From contig NC_008148.1 of assembly GCF_000014185.1 (NCBI RefSeq), positions 2,212,001 to 2,276,000 of the forward strand: a stretch of DNA of 64,000 nt, read 5' to 3'. The notes below the pieces were generated by a model. It did not search any database. It saw only the letters and a program-made list of their open reading frames with translations, and was not told the origin of the DNA. Shown in pieces: positions 1 through 7,475 of the stretch. This DNA is from Rubrobacter xylanophilus DSM 9941. GTDB lineage: Bacteria > Actinomycetota > Rubrobacteria > Rubrobacterales > Rubrobacteraceae. Position numbers and translations under genes: made by a program. Every line of letters begins with the position of its first letter. The stretch's first letter is position 1.

Positions 1-978
1 AGCCTCGCTCCCCACAGCGGCGCGAGCCCGCAAGGGGTGCTCTCCAGCCAGAGCAGCGCCGACTACCCCGGCGCCATCTGGTACCCGGCCTCCTCCAGCA
101 ACTACACCGCCGCGAACAGGCCCTCCTCGCACCCCATAGACAAGATCGTCATCCACGTCACCCAGGGCTCCTACGCCAGCGCCATGAACTGGTTCCAGAA
201 CCCCGGCGCGGGCGTCTCCGCGCACTACACCGTGCGCTCGGCCGACGGCGTCATCGGCCAGAGCGTGCGGGAGAAGGACATCGCCTGGCACGCGGGCAAC
301 TGGGAGTACAACCAGACCAGCATCGGCATCGAGCACGAGGGCTTCGTCGACGACCCCAAGTGGTTCACCGAGGCCATGTACCAGTCCTCGGCCAGGCTGG
401 TCGCCTACCTGTGCAAAAAGTACGACATCCCCATAGACAGGCAGCACATCATCGGGCACAGCGAGGTGCCCGGGGCCGACCACACCGACCCCGGCCCCTA
501 CTGGGACTGGGACAAGTACCTCGCCTACGTCCGCCAGTACGCCGGGGGGAGCTCCGGCGGGTACCGGCAGGTGGTGGACAACGCGGACATCATAACCTCG
601 GGGAGGTTCAGCGCCTCCTCGGGCTGGGGCTGGAGCCGCTACAGCGACTCCCGCTACTACTGGAACTACCGCTTCGCCAGGCCCAAGGCGGTGAGCGACA
701 CGGCGAAGTACCGCTTCGACATACCGGCCACCGGCGACTACGCAATCTACGCCTGGTGGCCCTCCAACCCCGGCTACAACCGGGCTACCCCCATCGGCAT
801 AAAGACCACCGCCGGTTGGCGCTGGGTGTGGGTGGACCAGACCCGAAACGGCGGGCGCTGGGTCTACCTCGGCACCTTCAACCTCTCCGAAGGCGACGAG
901 TGGAAGGTGCAGGTCTCCCGCTGGACCTCGGGCAGCGGTTACGTGATAGCCGACGCGATGAAGGTGGTGCGAAGATGA
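1..978 (+). CDS. N-acetylmuramoyl-L-alanine amidase (Amidase_2) with golvesin-type C-terminal domain, 5' end missing
   Basis: The reading frame is open to the window edge, so the N-terminus, probably with a signal peptide, lies outside. A GTG at 37 is a possible but unlikely start. Numbering from that GTG, residues about 30-165 form an Amidase_2 fold: VIHVTQG gives the first Zn histidine (H40), and the IGHSEVPGADHTDPGP segment carries the later histidine ligand. The fold cleaves the lactyl-Ala bond of peptidoglycan outside the cell. Residues about 180-313 (VDNAD start, aromatic-rich, ending YVIADAMKVVRR) resemble the golvesin/Xly beta-sandwich often fused to secreted hydrolases. The gene is translationally coupled to the next lipoprotein by ATGA. 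Fold assignment is firm; substrate is by family only. Confidence 0.88.
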   Translation, partial: SLAPHSGASPQGVLSSQSSADYPGAIWYPASSSNYTAANRPSSHPIDKIVIHVTQGSYASAMNWFQNPGAGVSAHYTVRSADGVIGQSVREKDIAWHAGNWEYNQTSIGIEHEGFVDDPKWFTEAMYQSSARLVAYLCKKYDIPIDRQHIIGHSEVPGADHTDPGPYWDWDKYLAYVRQYAGGSSGGYRQVVDNADIITSGRFSASSGWGWSRYSDSRYYWNYRFARPKAVSDTAKYRFDIPATGDYAIYAWWPSNPGYNRATPIGIKTTAGWRWVWVDQTRNGGRWVYLGTFNLSEGDEWKVQVSRWTSGSGYVIADAMKVVRR

Positions 979-1949
979 CCCGCATACGGCACGGTCCCTC
1001 CCTCCCCCTGCTCTCCCTGGCGCTCCTGCTGCTGGTCGTCCTCTCCTCCTCCTGCGCCCGGCAGGGCGCCCAGGGACCGCAGGAGGAGAGAGCGGGCGAC
1101 CAGGGGCGGGGGCAGAGCGCCCCGGCGCAGACGACGCGCGGGGAGGAGAGCGCCGCCCCCGCCGGGACGACCGTCGCGCCGGGGGCGGACAGGGAGGGCC
1201 GGGAGGAGGCCTCCTCCCGGCCCTCCCCGAACCCCCCGCGGGCCGGGGAGAGCGGCTTCACCGCCGCCCCCGAGGCCTCCGGCGGAGAGGAGGGAGCGGC
1301 CCGGGCCATAGCCGAGGTCCGGTTCGGGCGGCACGAGGGCTACGAGCGGGTGGTCATCGAGTTCGACTCCCCCCGGGTGCCGCGCTGGGCGCTCTCGAGC
1401 CCCGCCGGGGAGGGCTACGCCAGGATCTATCTCCCCGGCGTCGAGAACGTCCGGGAGACCGGCGGCGGCTTCGGCGGGGAGATAATGGACGGCTACTACG
1501 TGGTGCGCGACCCGCGGGGCGGCTTCTTCGTGGACGTCTTCGCCACGGGCCCCTTCCGCTACCGGGTGCTGGAGCTGGAGAGCCCGGGGCGTCTGGCCCT
1601 CGACTACGCCCCCGCCGGGGGGAGCCTGGCCCGGCCGCTGCCGGTGCGGGGCGAGAGGAACGTGGTGATGGAGCCGCGCCCGGGGCAGGCCGTCGCGGGC
1701 ACGCTCACGGTGAGCGGCTACTCGCGCAACTTCGAGGCCCTCACCACCGTGCTGCTGCGGGGCCCCGACGGGAGCGTCCTCGCCCGCGAGAGCGTGACCG
1801 CGAGCGACTGGAGCGAGGCGTGGGGGTACTTCGAGGCGACGCTCGAGGTGCCGCCGTTCGCGGGCCAGGCCACCCTGGCGGTGGGGGCCGAGAGCCCCCG
1901 CGACGGGACCTTCCGGGGGGTGGAGGTGCCGGTGGTCTACGGCGGCTGA
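975..1949 (+). CDS. lipoprotein with AMIN-like and Gmad2-like domains
   Basis: The ATG overlaps the upstream stop (ATGA), so amidase and lipoprotein form an operon. The 324-residue product starts with a lipoprotein signal: basic N-terminus, Leu-rich core and a lipobox ending SSSC. A long low-complexity linker rich in Ala, Gly, Glu and Pro (about 30-105) follows. Residues about 110-215 (IAEVRFGRHEGYERVVIEFD) look like the AMIN-type beta domain common in cell-wall amidase partners. The C-terminus, beginning NVVMEPRPGQAVAGTLTVSG, matches the Gmad2 immunoglobulin-like domain seen in GerM-related proteins. It is likely outer-leaflet anchored and wall associated. Function is unproven. Confidence 0.8.
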   Translation: MTRIRHGPSLPLLSLALLLLVVLSSSCARQGAQGPQEERAGDQGRGQSAPAQTTRGEESAAPAGTTVAPGADREGREEASSRPSPNPPRAGESGFTAAPEASGGEEGAARAIAEVRFGRHEGYERVVIEFDSPRVPRWALSSPAGEGYARIYLPGVENVRETGGGFGGEIMDGYYVVRDPRGGFFVDVFATGPFRYRVLELESPGRLALDYAPAGGSLARPLPVRGERNVVMEPRPGQAVAGTLTVSGYSRNFEALTTVLLRGPDGSVLARESVTASDWSEAWGYFEATLEVPPFAGQATLAVGAESPRDGTFRGVEVPVVYGG

Positions 1950-2404
1950 GGCCCGCCGCGCCGGCCGGCCCAGGCACCGGCGGCGGCGGAGAGGCCTATC
2001 AGGACGGCGGCCTGAAGCAGGGCGAAGAAGGCCACGCTGACGAGGAACAGGTCCCAAGCCTGCTCGGCGGAGACCTCCATCCCCATCCAGTCCGAGAGGC
2101 TCTGGGCCATGGCGGAGGCCCCTATCTGGCGGGCGGCGGCCAGGGTCCCGGCCGAGGCCCCCAGCACGAAGACCGGGGCGGCCATCGCACCCCCCACGAG
2201 CCCGGCCAGCGCCCCCTTCCTCCGGCCCCGCTCCGCCTCCGCGGCCCGCCGGCCGCAAGAGAACCCGATGAACGCGGCGGCCACCAGCCCGGCCAGCGAG
2301 CCGAGCAGCGAGACCAGGAAGCCCACCACCCCGCCGACGCCGCCCCAGATCATGCCGACCCTCACGGCGCCGCCCTGTTTGGCCTCCGGTTCCACGGGTA
2401 GCAT
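1937..2404 (-). CDS. small integral membrane protein, function unknown
   Basis: The start chosen gives MLPVEPEAKQGG, 155 residues. The frame remains open further upstream, but that extension is Arg/Pro-rich and unlike protein. At least three hydrophobic stretches are visible: a Gly-rich one at about 15-45, one at about 60-85 and one near the C-terminus (LFLVSVAFFALLQAAVLIGL). The Gly-rich pattern resembles small membrane proteins of the DUF-type TM-glycine family, but I do not recognise a named family. The last 13 bases overlap the convergent lipoprotein gene. Confidence 0.55.
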   Translation of the reverse strand: MLPVEPEAKQGGAVRVGMIWGGVGGVVGFLVSLLGSLAGLVAAAFIGFSCGRRAAEAERGRRKGALAGLVGGAMAAPVFVLGASAGTLAAARQIGASAMAQSLSDWMGMEVSAEQAWDLFLVSVAFFALLQAAVLIGLSAAAGAWAGRRGGPQPP

Positions 2405-2491
2405 TCTAGCGCCAAGACGCCGCCGCGGGTGCACGGGCCGGCGGCGAGGCGGTAAAGTGTAGTGCCCGTAGGCCAAGGGAAGGAGAGCCGC

Positions 2492-2689
2492 ATGAGCGAG
2501 ACCATGCTGATGTGCCGCATCTGCCGGCAGGTGTTCTCCGAGCGCGAGGCCCGCCTCAAGGCGGCTGTGGAGCCGGACGACGAGCAGCTCCAGTGCCCGC
2601 GCTGCGGCTCCTCCAGCTTCGAGCCCTACGCCTTCGACCCGGACGCCCCGGCCGTGGACCCCTTCGAGGAGGACGAGGAGGCCTACTGA
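2492..2689 (+). CDS. small zinc-ribbon protein
   Basis: This 65-residue protein starts at ATG 2492 with a strong ribosome site (AAGGAGAG) 6-10 bases upstream. It carries two Cys pairs, CRICRQVF near the N-terminus and CPRCGS near residue 37, the layout of a single zinc ribbon. The tail is very acidic (FDPDAPAVDPFEEDEEAY). No catalytic motif is visible; a regulatory or nucleic-acid/protein-binding role is plausible but unproven. Confidence 0.7.
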   Translation: MSETMLMCRICRQVFSEREARLKAAVEPDDEQLQCPRCGSSSFEPYAFDPDAPAVDPFEEDEEAY

Positions 2690-2702
2690 GAGGGGGCGCC
2701 CC

Positions 2703-3083
2703 TCACCGGCGCTCCACGAACTCTATCCGGTAGCCGTCGGGGTCGCGGACGAAGAAGAGCCGGGTGCCGGTGCTGATGGCGTGCGGCCTGCTCTCGAACT
2801 CCACGCCCCCCGCCCGCTCCAGGCGCTCGGCGAGCGCGTCGAGGTCCTCCACGGCGAAGGCCACGTGGCTGTAGCCCTCCCCCAGCTCGTAGGGGGTTTG
2901 GCGGTCGTGGTTCAGGGTGAGCTCCAGCCGCGGCTCCGGGTCGCCCGGCACCCCGATGAACGCGTTGGTGGCCTCCTCGCCGATGGGCACCTTGCGGACG
3001 AGCTCCAGCCCGAGCTTGTTGGTGTAGAAGTCTATGCTGCGCTCCAGGTCCAGGACCCGGTAGCAGGTGTGCAGATACCTCAC
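2703..3083 (-). CDS. VOC-family lactoylglutathione lyase-like protein (glyoxalase I)
   Basis: A 126-residue single-gene glyoxalase/VOC protein. It has the canonical features of the fold: HTCYRVLDLERSIDFY at the N-terminus (metal ligand H5), LELTLNH around residue 53 (acidic ligand), GYSHVAFAV (third ligand His) and a C-terminal DPDGYRIEFVER (Glu ligand). Those four ligands match Ni/Zn glyoxalase I, which detoxifies methylglyoxal hemithioacetal. Actinobacteria usually lack glutathione, so the thiol partner may be mycothiol or another thiol (inference). The start is GTG at 3083. Confidence 0.82.
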   Translation of the reverse strand: MRYLHTCYRVLDLERSIDFYTNKLGLELVRKVPIGEEATNAFIGVPGDPEPRLELTLNHDRQTPYELGEGYSHVAFAVEDLDALAERLERAGGVEFESRPHAISTGTRLFFVRDPDGYRIEFVERR

Positions 3084-3174
3084 CGAAGACCCCCTTCCGA
3101 AGCTCCCTTGCTACGGGGGCATTCTACAGCAGCGCGCCGGTAGCCGGCCGGGGCATTGCTGGTATGCTTCGCCC

Positions 3175-4770
3175 ATGGACGATGTGAGCCGCGGGCTCCC
3201 GGAGGGTCCGGCCCGGCGGGCGGCCCGGATCGCCCGGGTCGGCGCCCGCTACGGGTTCGGGTTCGTCTTCGGCCGTCGGCTCGGGCCGTTCCGGCGCGGG
3301 GAGCCGGGGAGGGTGGGCCCGCGGCTGCGCCGCTCGCTGGAGGAGCTCGGCCCGGTCTTCGCCGAGCTCGGCAGGTTCCTCTCGGCGCGCCGGGACCTCC
3401 TGCCCGAGGAGGTGGCCGCGGAGCTCGGCCGGGCGGAGGCCCCGCCGAAGCCGGCCTCCCCCGCCGAGGTGCGGGGCATCCTAGAGCGGGAGCTGGGCAA
3501 CGCGGCGGAGCGGCTGTTCGTGGCCTTCGAGGAGCTCCCGGTCCGCGTGGGGGTCTTCACCCAGGCCCACCGGGCCACGCTCCCGGGGGACCGCCCGGCG
3601 CTGGTCGTGGTCTCCCGGCCCGGGGTGCGGCGGGAGCTTCTGGCGATGCGCCCCGCGGCGGACGTGGTGCGGCGGAGGGTGGGGGACCGCCTTCCGCTGG
3701 ACCCGGTGGAGGCGGTCTCGGAGTTCGCCGCCCACGCCGGCCACCGCCGCGACATGCACCTGGCCGCCCAGAACGCCCGGCGGATGCGCGACCTCGGTGA
3801 CCGGCTGCCCCTGCGGGTGCCCGGGGTCTACAGGGACTACTCGGCGGCCCGGTGCCTCACGCTGGAGGCCCCGGCCGAGACGGGGGCGCCGGGCGCGGAG
3901 GGCTACCGCGCCTGCGCCGACGCGCTGGTGGGGCTCGCGGTGAGGGAGGGGATCTTTCTGGCGGACCACGCCCCCGAGCGCTTCGCCGCCGGGCCGGGCG
4001 GGGAGCTCTGGCTCCTCGACCCCACGGAGGCGTTCTCGCTGGACCCGGAGCGGATGCGCGCGCTCGCCGAGGTGCTCGCCGCCGCCGGGCGGGAGGACGT
4101 GGACGGGATCATCCGCTCCCTGCCGCTCGCCGGGGCCTCGGTGCCGAAGAACGCCGCCGCCCTCAGGCGCGAGCTGCGAGAGGCGCTGGGGGCTCTCGGC
4201 GGCCCGCTGTGGCGGGAGCACTCGCTCGCGCGGGTCCGGGACTCCTCCCTGGAGGCGCTGCGCAGGGGAGGGGCGCGCCTGCCGGACGAGCTCTGCCGGC
4301 TCTTCGGGGCGCTCGTGGCCGCCGAGGAGCTGGGCCGGACCATGTCCGGGGAGGGCTATTTGGGCACCGTCCCCGCCGCCGAGGCGGCGCGGGAGATGAT
4401 CTCCCACCGCCGCAACCCCCGCTATGTCCTGGAACGGACGGCCCGGAGGCTCAACCGGCCGGAGGTCTACGCGGACTACCCGCGCCAGATCCACGCCCTG
4501 CTCGAGGAGCTCAAGGACGGGGAGGTGGAGGTCCGGTTCCGGCACGGGGGGCTGGACGAGTTGATCTCCAAGCTGGACATCCTGGCGAACCGGCTGGTCT
4601 TCGCCTTCCTGATAGCCGCCCTCATCGTGGGCTCCTCGATGCTGGGGGTGTTCGTCCGGGGAGGGCCGCAGGTTCTGGGCCTGAGCATCTTCGGCTTCGC
4701 CGGCTTCGTGGCCGCCGCCCTGCTCGGGCTGCTGCTGCTCGTAGGGATCATTCGCTCCGGCCGCCTGTAG
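3175..4770 (+). CDS. ABC1/UbiB-family protein, probable pseudokinase, with two C-terminal membrane helices
   Basis: Start ATG 3175, 531 residues. The N-terminal pattern ELGPVFAELGRFLSARRDLLP lines up with the ABC1 KxGQ extension, but K and Q are replaced (ELGR). The loop plus VAVKVQRPG strand is matched by ALVVVSRPG, so the ATP-binding Lys is Val (V145). The metal-binding DPHPGN loop reads DHAPERF, losing the Asn, and DFG reads DPT. The overall ABC1 layout and the terminal pair of hydrophobic helices (about 485-525) are kept. UbiB proteins act on membrane quinone or lipid metabolism. Here phosphotransfer looks impossible, suggesting a structural or lipid-binding role. Confidence 0.75.
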   Translation: MDDVSRGLPEGPARRAARIARVGARYGFGFVFGRRLGPFRRGEPGRVGPRLRRSLEELGPVFAELGRFLSARRDLLPEEVAAELGRAEAPPKPASPAEVRGILERELGNAAERLFVAFEELPVRVGVFTQAHRATLPGDRPALVVVSRPGVRRELLAMRPAADVVRRRVGDRLPLDPVEAVSEFAAHAGHRRDMHLAAQNARRMRDLGDRLPLRVPGVYRDYSAARCLTLEAPAETGAPGAEGYRACADALVGLAVREGIFLADHAPERFAAGPGGELWLLDPTEAFSLDPERMRALAEVLAAAGREDVDGIIRSLPLAGASVPKNAAALRRELREALGALGGPLWREHSLARVRDSSLEALRRGGARLPDELCRLFGALVAAEELGRTMSGEGYLGTVPAAEAAREMISHRRNPRYVLERTARRLNRPEVYADYPRQIHALLEELKDGEVEVRFRHGGLDELISKLDILANRLVFAFLIAALIVGSSMLGVFVRGGPQVLGLSIFGFAGFVAAALLGLLLLVGIIRSGRL

Positions 4771-4829
4771 CGTTTGTCTCGTTGCCGACGGGGGTAGGGG
4801 CGACCCTCCGGTAGGGCGAGGAGAGGAGG

Positions 4830-5338
4830 AGCGCGCAGCGAGATCCTGAAGAGCATCCCCTACGGCTTCTACATAACCGGGGTGGTGAGCGGCTCCGGCG
4901 AGCCGAACGGGTTGACGACCTGCCGGGTCTCCCAGGCCTCGTTCGCGCCCCCGCAGATCTCACCCTGGCCGCCCGCCGCGGGCACAGGACGAGGGACTCC
5001 ATAGACGAGACGGGCGTCTTCTCCCTGAACCTTCTGGGACGCTTCACAGGAGGAGCTGGCCCACCGCTTCGCCGGGCCCCTCTCCCCCGAGGAGGGGGAA
5101 GGTGGGCGGCCTCCGCTACACGCGGGGAAGCGCGGGGGCGCCGCCGTCCGAGGACGCCCTTGCCTCGCTGGAGTGCCGGGTGGCGGGCAAGCTCGAGGCC
5201 GGCGATCACACGGTGTACCCGGGCGAGGTGGTGGAGGCGCCCCGCCGACCCGCTCACCGACCCGGAGACCCCGCTGGAATACGGGGGATGAGGGAGAGCA
5301 GCGGGCCGGCGGGGATCCGGTTCAGGAGGGGGGAGTGA
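4830..5338 (+). pseudogene. flavin reductase-like (FMN-binding split barrel) pseudogene
   Basis: Translation in successive frames recovers pieces of the flavin-reductase family in correct order: EILKSIPYGFYITG near 4840, then LAARRGHRTRDSIDETG and GVFSLNLLG up to about 5045, then in another frame LECRVAGKLEAGDHTVYPGE (about 5170-5230). At least two frameshifts separate these blocks and no intact reading frame joins them. A good ribosome-site-like GGAGAGGAGGA lies just upstream at 4820. This is a dead gene, not a short real one. Confidence 0.7.
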
Positions 5339-5517
5339 AGAAGAATCAGATTGCCGCCGGCCCGTGCACCCACTGTTACGCAGAAGGCCGCGGAAGGTTT
5401 CGCGCCTCGCGCGGAAAAAGGCCCGAAGACCGGACCGGAGCATCAGGAGGGGGGAAGAGATCCCCGGCCCGGCCGCCGCGCCCGTTGCTCCTAAGGGTTA
5501 CCCGGCGGGCGCCCGTC

Positions 5518-5745
5518 CTAAACAGCCCCTCCCCGGGCCCCGGCGCCGCGCAAGAGCTGCCGGATGCGGCGCCCCTCGCGGTGCCCGTAGTAGTAGGCCA
5601 GCCGGTCCAGATCCTCCCACTCGGCGAGCCGCGGGTTCTGGACAAAGGAGACCTCCTGCCCGAAGCGACCGTCGTGCCAGCCGCTCCGGTAGGCCGCCCG
5701 CTCCCGGAGCTCATCGGCAGACACGCCAACCCTCTCTCGGATCAT
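5518..5745 (-). CDS. small soluble protein of unknown function
   Basis: The frame could start upstream, but ATG 5745 (MIRERVGVSADEL, 75 residues) has GGGAGGG seven bases before it and is preferred. The product is charged and helical, with SGWHDGRFGQEVSF and a YYYGHREGRRIRQLL tail. No known motif is recognised. A credible promoter lies upstream and the gene is monocistronic. Confidence 0.5.
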   Translation of the reverse strand: MIRERVGVSADELRERAAYRSGWHDGRFGQEVSFVQNPRLAEWEDLDRLAYYYGHREGRRIRQLLRGAGARGGAV

Positions 5746-5779
5746 CTTCCGCCCTCCCGAAGACCTCTCCTGCAACCCG

Positions 5780-5808
5780 TATATAGCACAACTATTTCAT
5801 GAATTGAA
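5780..5808 (-). promoter_or_regulatory. sigma-70-type promoter for the 75-residue protein gene
   Basis: On the minus strand, TTCAAT (5808-5803) and TATATA (5785-5780) are separated by 17 bases and lie about 35 bases before the start codon at 5745. The surrounding 60 bases are much more AT-rich than the coding DNA. Confidence 0.45.
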
Positions 5809-5816
5809 CGGCAGCG

Positions 5817-6581
5817 TTAATTTTTCTTTAAAAAAGTAACACGGGCGCAGCCCCGGATTCCAGCGCGGCGCGCCAGAAACGCCGCGAGGAGGGCGACCCC
5901 CAGGGCGGCGGGGAGGGCGAGCCCCCCGAAGGCCGCGACCCCGGTCCAGAAGGCGAGGGCGAGGAGGGTGCCGTCGAGCAGGGCGGGGGGAGCGGGGGAG
6001 CCGCGGGGCCAGAGGAGGACGAGGACGGCCGAGGAGACGGCGCCCGAGAGCAGCCAGCCCAGGTAGTTGCTCGCCGGGACGCCGTAGTAGGGGCCGCCCC
6101 CGGGCCACACCCAGAACCCGAGCAGGGCGGCGCCGGGGTCGAGCACGCCGTCGATCAGGGTGAGGAGCGCGGCGGAGCGGAGGGTCCAGAGAGGGCGGCT
6201 GCGGGGGTGGCGGGCCGCGGCCACAGCCCCGACGACGAGCGGGACGTAGGAGACGGGGAGCAGGTAGGGTACGAGGCCGCCCAGGAGCGGCCCGAGACCC
6301 TCGCCGTAGTAGAACCGGCCGTAGGGCCAGCCGGTGGCGACCCCGAGCGACTCCACGGCGAAGGCGAAGGCCGAGAGCAGGGCCAGGGCCGCGAGCCAGC
6401 GCGCGGGGCCGAAGAGCCGCAGGAGCGCCGCCAGGGGAGGAGCGGCGATCGCCGCTACCGCGGCGAGCGAGAGGAGCCAGGCGCCCGGCGGGTCGGGGAA
6501 GCGCACGGCGAAGCCCGCCGCGCAGAAAAACAGCAGCGCGGCGACCGGCAGCAGGAGCGTGCAGGGGCGCAGGGCGGCCAT
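5817..6581 (-). CDS. cruF: carotenoid biosynthesis membrane protein, CruF-like bisanhydrobacterioruberin hydratase
   Basis: Starting at MAALRPCTLLL (ATG 6581), this 254-residue protein has about seven hydrophobic helices and the conserved motifs of the DUF422/CruF family: ESLGVATGWPYGRFYYGE and LIDGVLDPGAALLGFWVWP. In haloarchaea CruF hydrates the 2'',3'' double bonds of the C50 carotenoid backbone, the last step to bacterioruberin. It is divergently arranged from the lycopene elongase and desaturase genes, which supports that role. The 3' end is unusually AT-rich (TTCLKKN-type tail), so the last residues may not be conserved. Confidence 0.75.
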   Translation of the reverse strand: MAALRPCTLLLPVAALLFFCAAGFAVRFPDPPGAWLLSLAAVAAIAAPPLAALLRLFGPARWLAALALLSAFAFAVESLGVATGWPYGRFYYGEGLGPLLGGLVPYLLPVSYVPLVVGAVAAARHPRSRPLWTLRSAALLTLIDGVLDPGAALLGFWVWPGGGPYYGVPASNYLGWLLSGAVSSAVLVLLWPRGSPAPPALLDGTLLALAFWTGVAAFGGLALPAALGVALLAAFLARRAGIRGCARVTFLKKN

Positions 6582-6632
6582 CCCGCGATCGTACCGCGGC
6601 CGCCGGGGCTCCGCTGGTATATTTTGTGCGCT

Positions 6633-7475
6633 GTGCTGAGCCGGCTCCTTCACATCTCGCGCCCCGTGCTGTGGATAAACACCGTGGGCAGCGGGTTCGT
6701 GGGGATGTGGCTCGCCGGGCATCTGTGGAGCTGGGGGTTTCTCCCCCTCGCGCTGTGGCTCACGCTGCCGTTCAACCTCCTGATCTACGGCACCAACGAT
6801 ATCTTCGACCAGGAGACCGACGCCGCCAACCCCAGGAAGGGCTCGCTAGAGGGAGCGCGGATAAGCCCCGGGGAGGTGCGCACCATCTGGCGCGCCGTGC
6901 TGCTCTCCAACGCCCCCTTCGCCGCGTACTTCGCCCTCGCCCTCCCCCCCGCCGCCGCGCTGTGGGTGGCGGCGTACGCGCTCGTCTTTCTCGGCTACTC
7001 CGTACCGCCCGTGCGGTTCAAGGCCCGGCCCTACCTGGACTCGCTGAGCAACGCGGCCTACGCCTTCCCGCTCGTCTTCGTGCCGCTCGCGCTGGGGGAG
7101 AGCCCGGTGTGGCCCGCGGCGCTGGGCCTCATGGCCTGGAGCGTGGCCAAGCACGCCTTCGACGCGGTGCAGGACATACGGGAGGACCGGAGGGCCGGCA
7201 TCCTCACCACCCCCGTGCGGCTCGGCGTGCGCGGAACGGTGCTGTGGAGCGGGGCCTGGTGGGCGCTCGCCACCCTGCTCTTCGCGGCGGTGAGCCCGCC
7301 CGTGGCGCTGCTCAACGCGGCGATCGCCGCCTCTCTGCTCCTGGCGCTGTGGAGGCGGCCGCACCCGGGGACGGGGCACCGCCTCTACCGCTACTCCATA
7401 GCCTTCCCCTACGTGGCGGGGACGGCGTCCGGGGTGCTGCTCGTCGCCGCCCTCTCGCTGGGGGCCTACCCGTGA
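6633..7475 (+). CDS. lyeJ: UbiA-family prenyltransferase, lycopene elongase/hydratase-like
   Basis: A 280-residue membrane protein with both Asp-rich motifs of the UbiA superfamily: NDIFDQETDAANPRKG and DAVQDIREDRRAG. UbiA enzymes transfer prenyl groups to an acceptor. Next to crtD and cruF the likely acceptor is lycopene and the donor dimethylallyl diphosphate, giving the C50 skeleton. GTG 6633 is the preferred start; TTG 6624 is an alternative. TATATT at 6618-6623 could be a -10 box, giving a very short leader. The stop overlaps the next start (GTGA). Confidence 0.8.
   Translation: MLSRLLHISRPVLWINTVGSGFVGMWLAGHLWSWGFLPLALWLTLPFNLLIYGTNDIFDQETDAANPRKGSLEGARISPGEVRTIWRAVLLSNAPFAAYFALALPPAAALWVAAYALVFLGYSVPPVRFKARPYLDSLSNAAYAFPLVFVPLALGESPVWPAALGLMAWSVAKHAFDAVQDIREDRRAGILTTPVRLGVRGTVLWSGAWWALATLLFAAVSPPVALLNAAIAASLLLALWRRPHPGTGHRLYRYSIAFPYVAGTASGVLLVAALSLGAYP

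Noticed and set aside
939-2258. Long minus-strand open frame opposite the amidase-linked lipoprotein
   Set aside because: Arg/Gly/Pro-rich composition with no motifs; an antisense shadow typical of high-GC genes.
3481-4545. Minus-strand frame opposite the UbiB-like gene
   Set aside because: Low-complexity, basic, no start context; shadow of the real gene.
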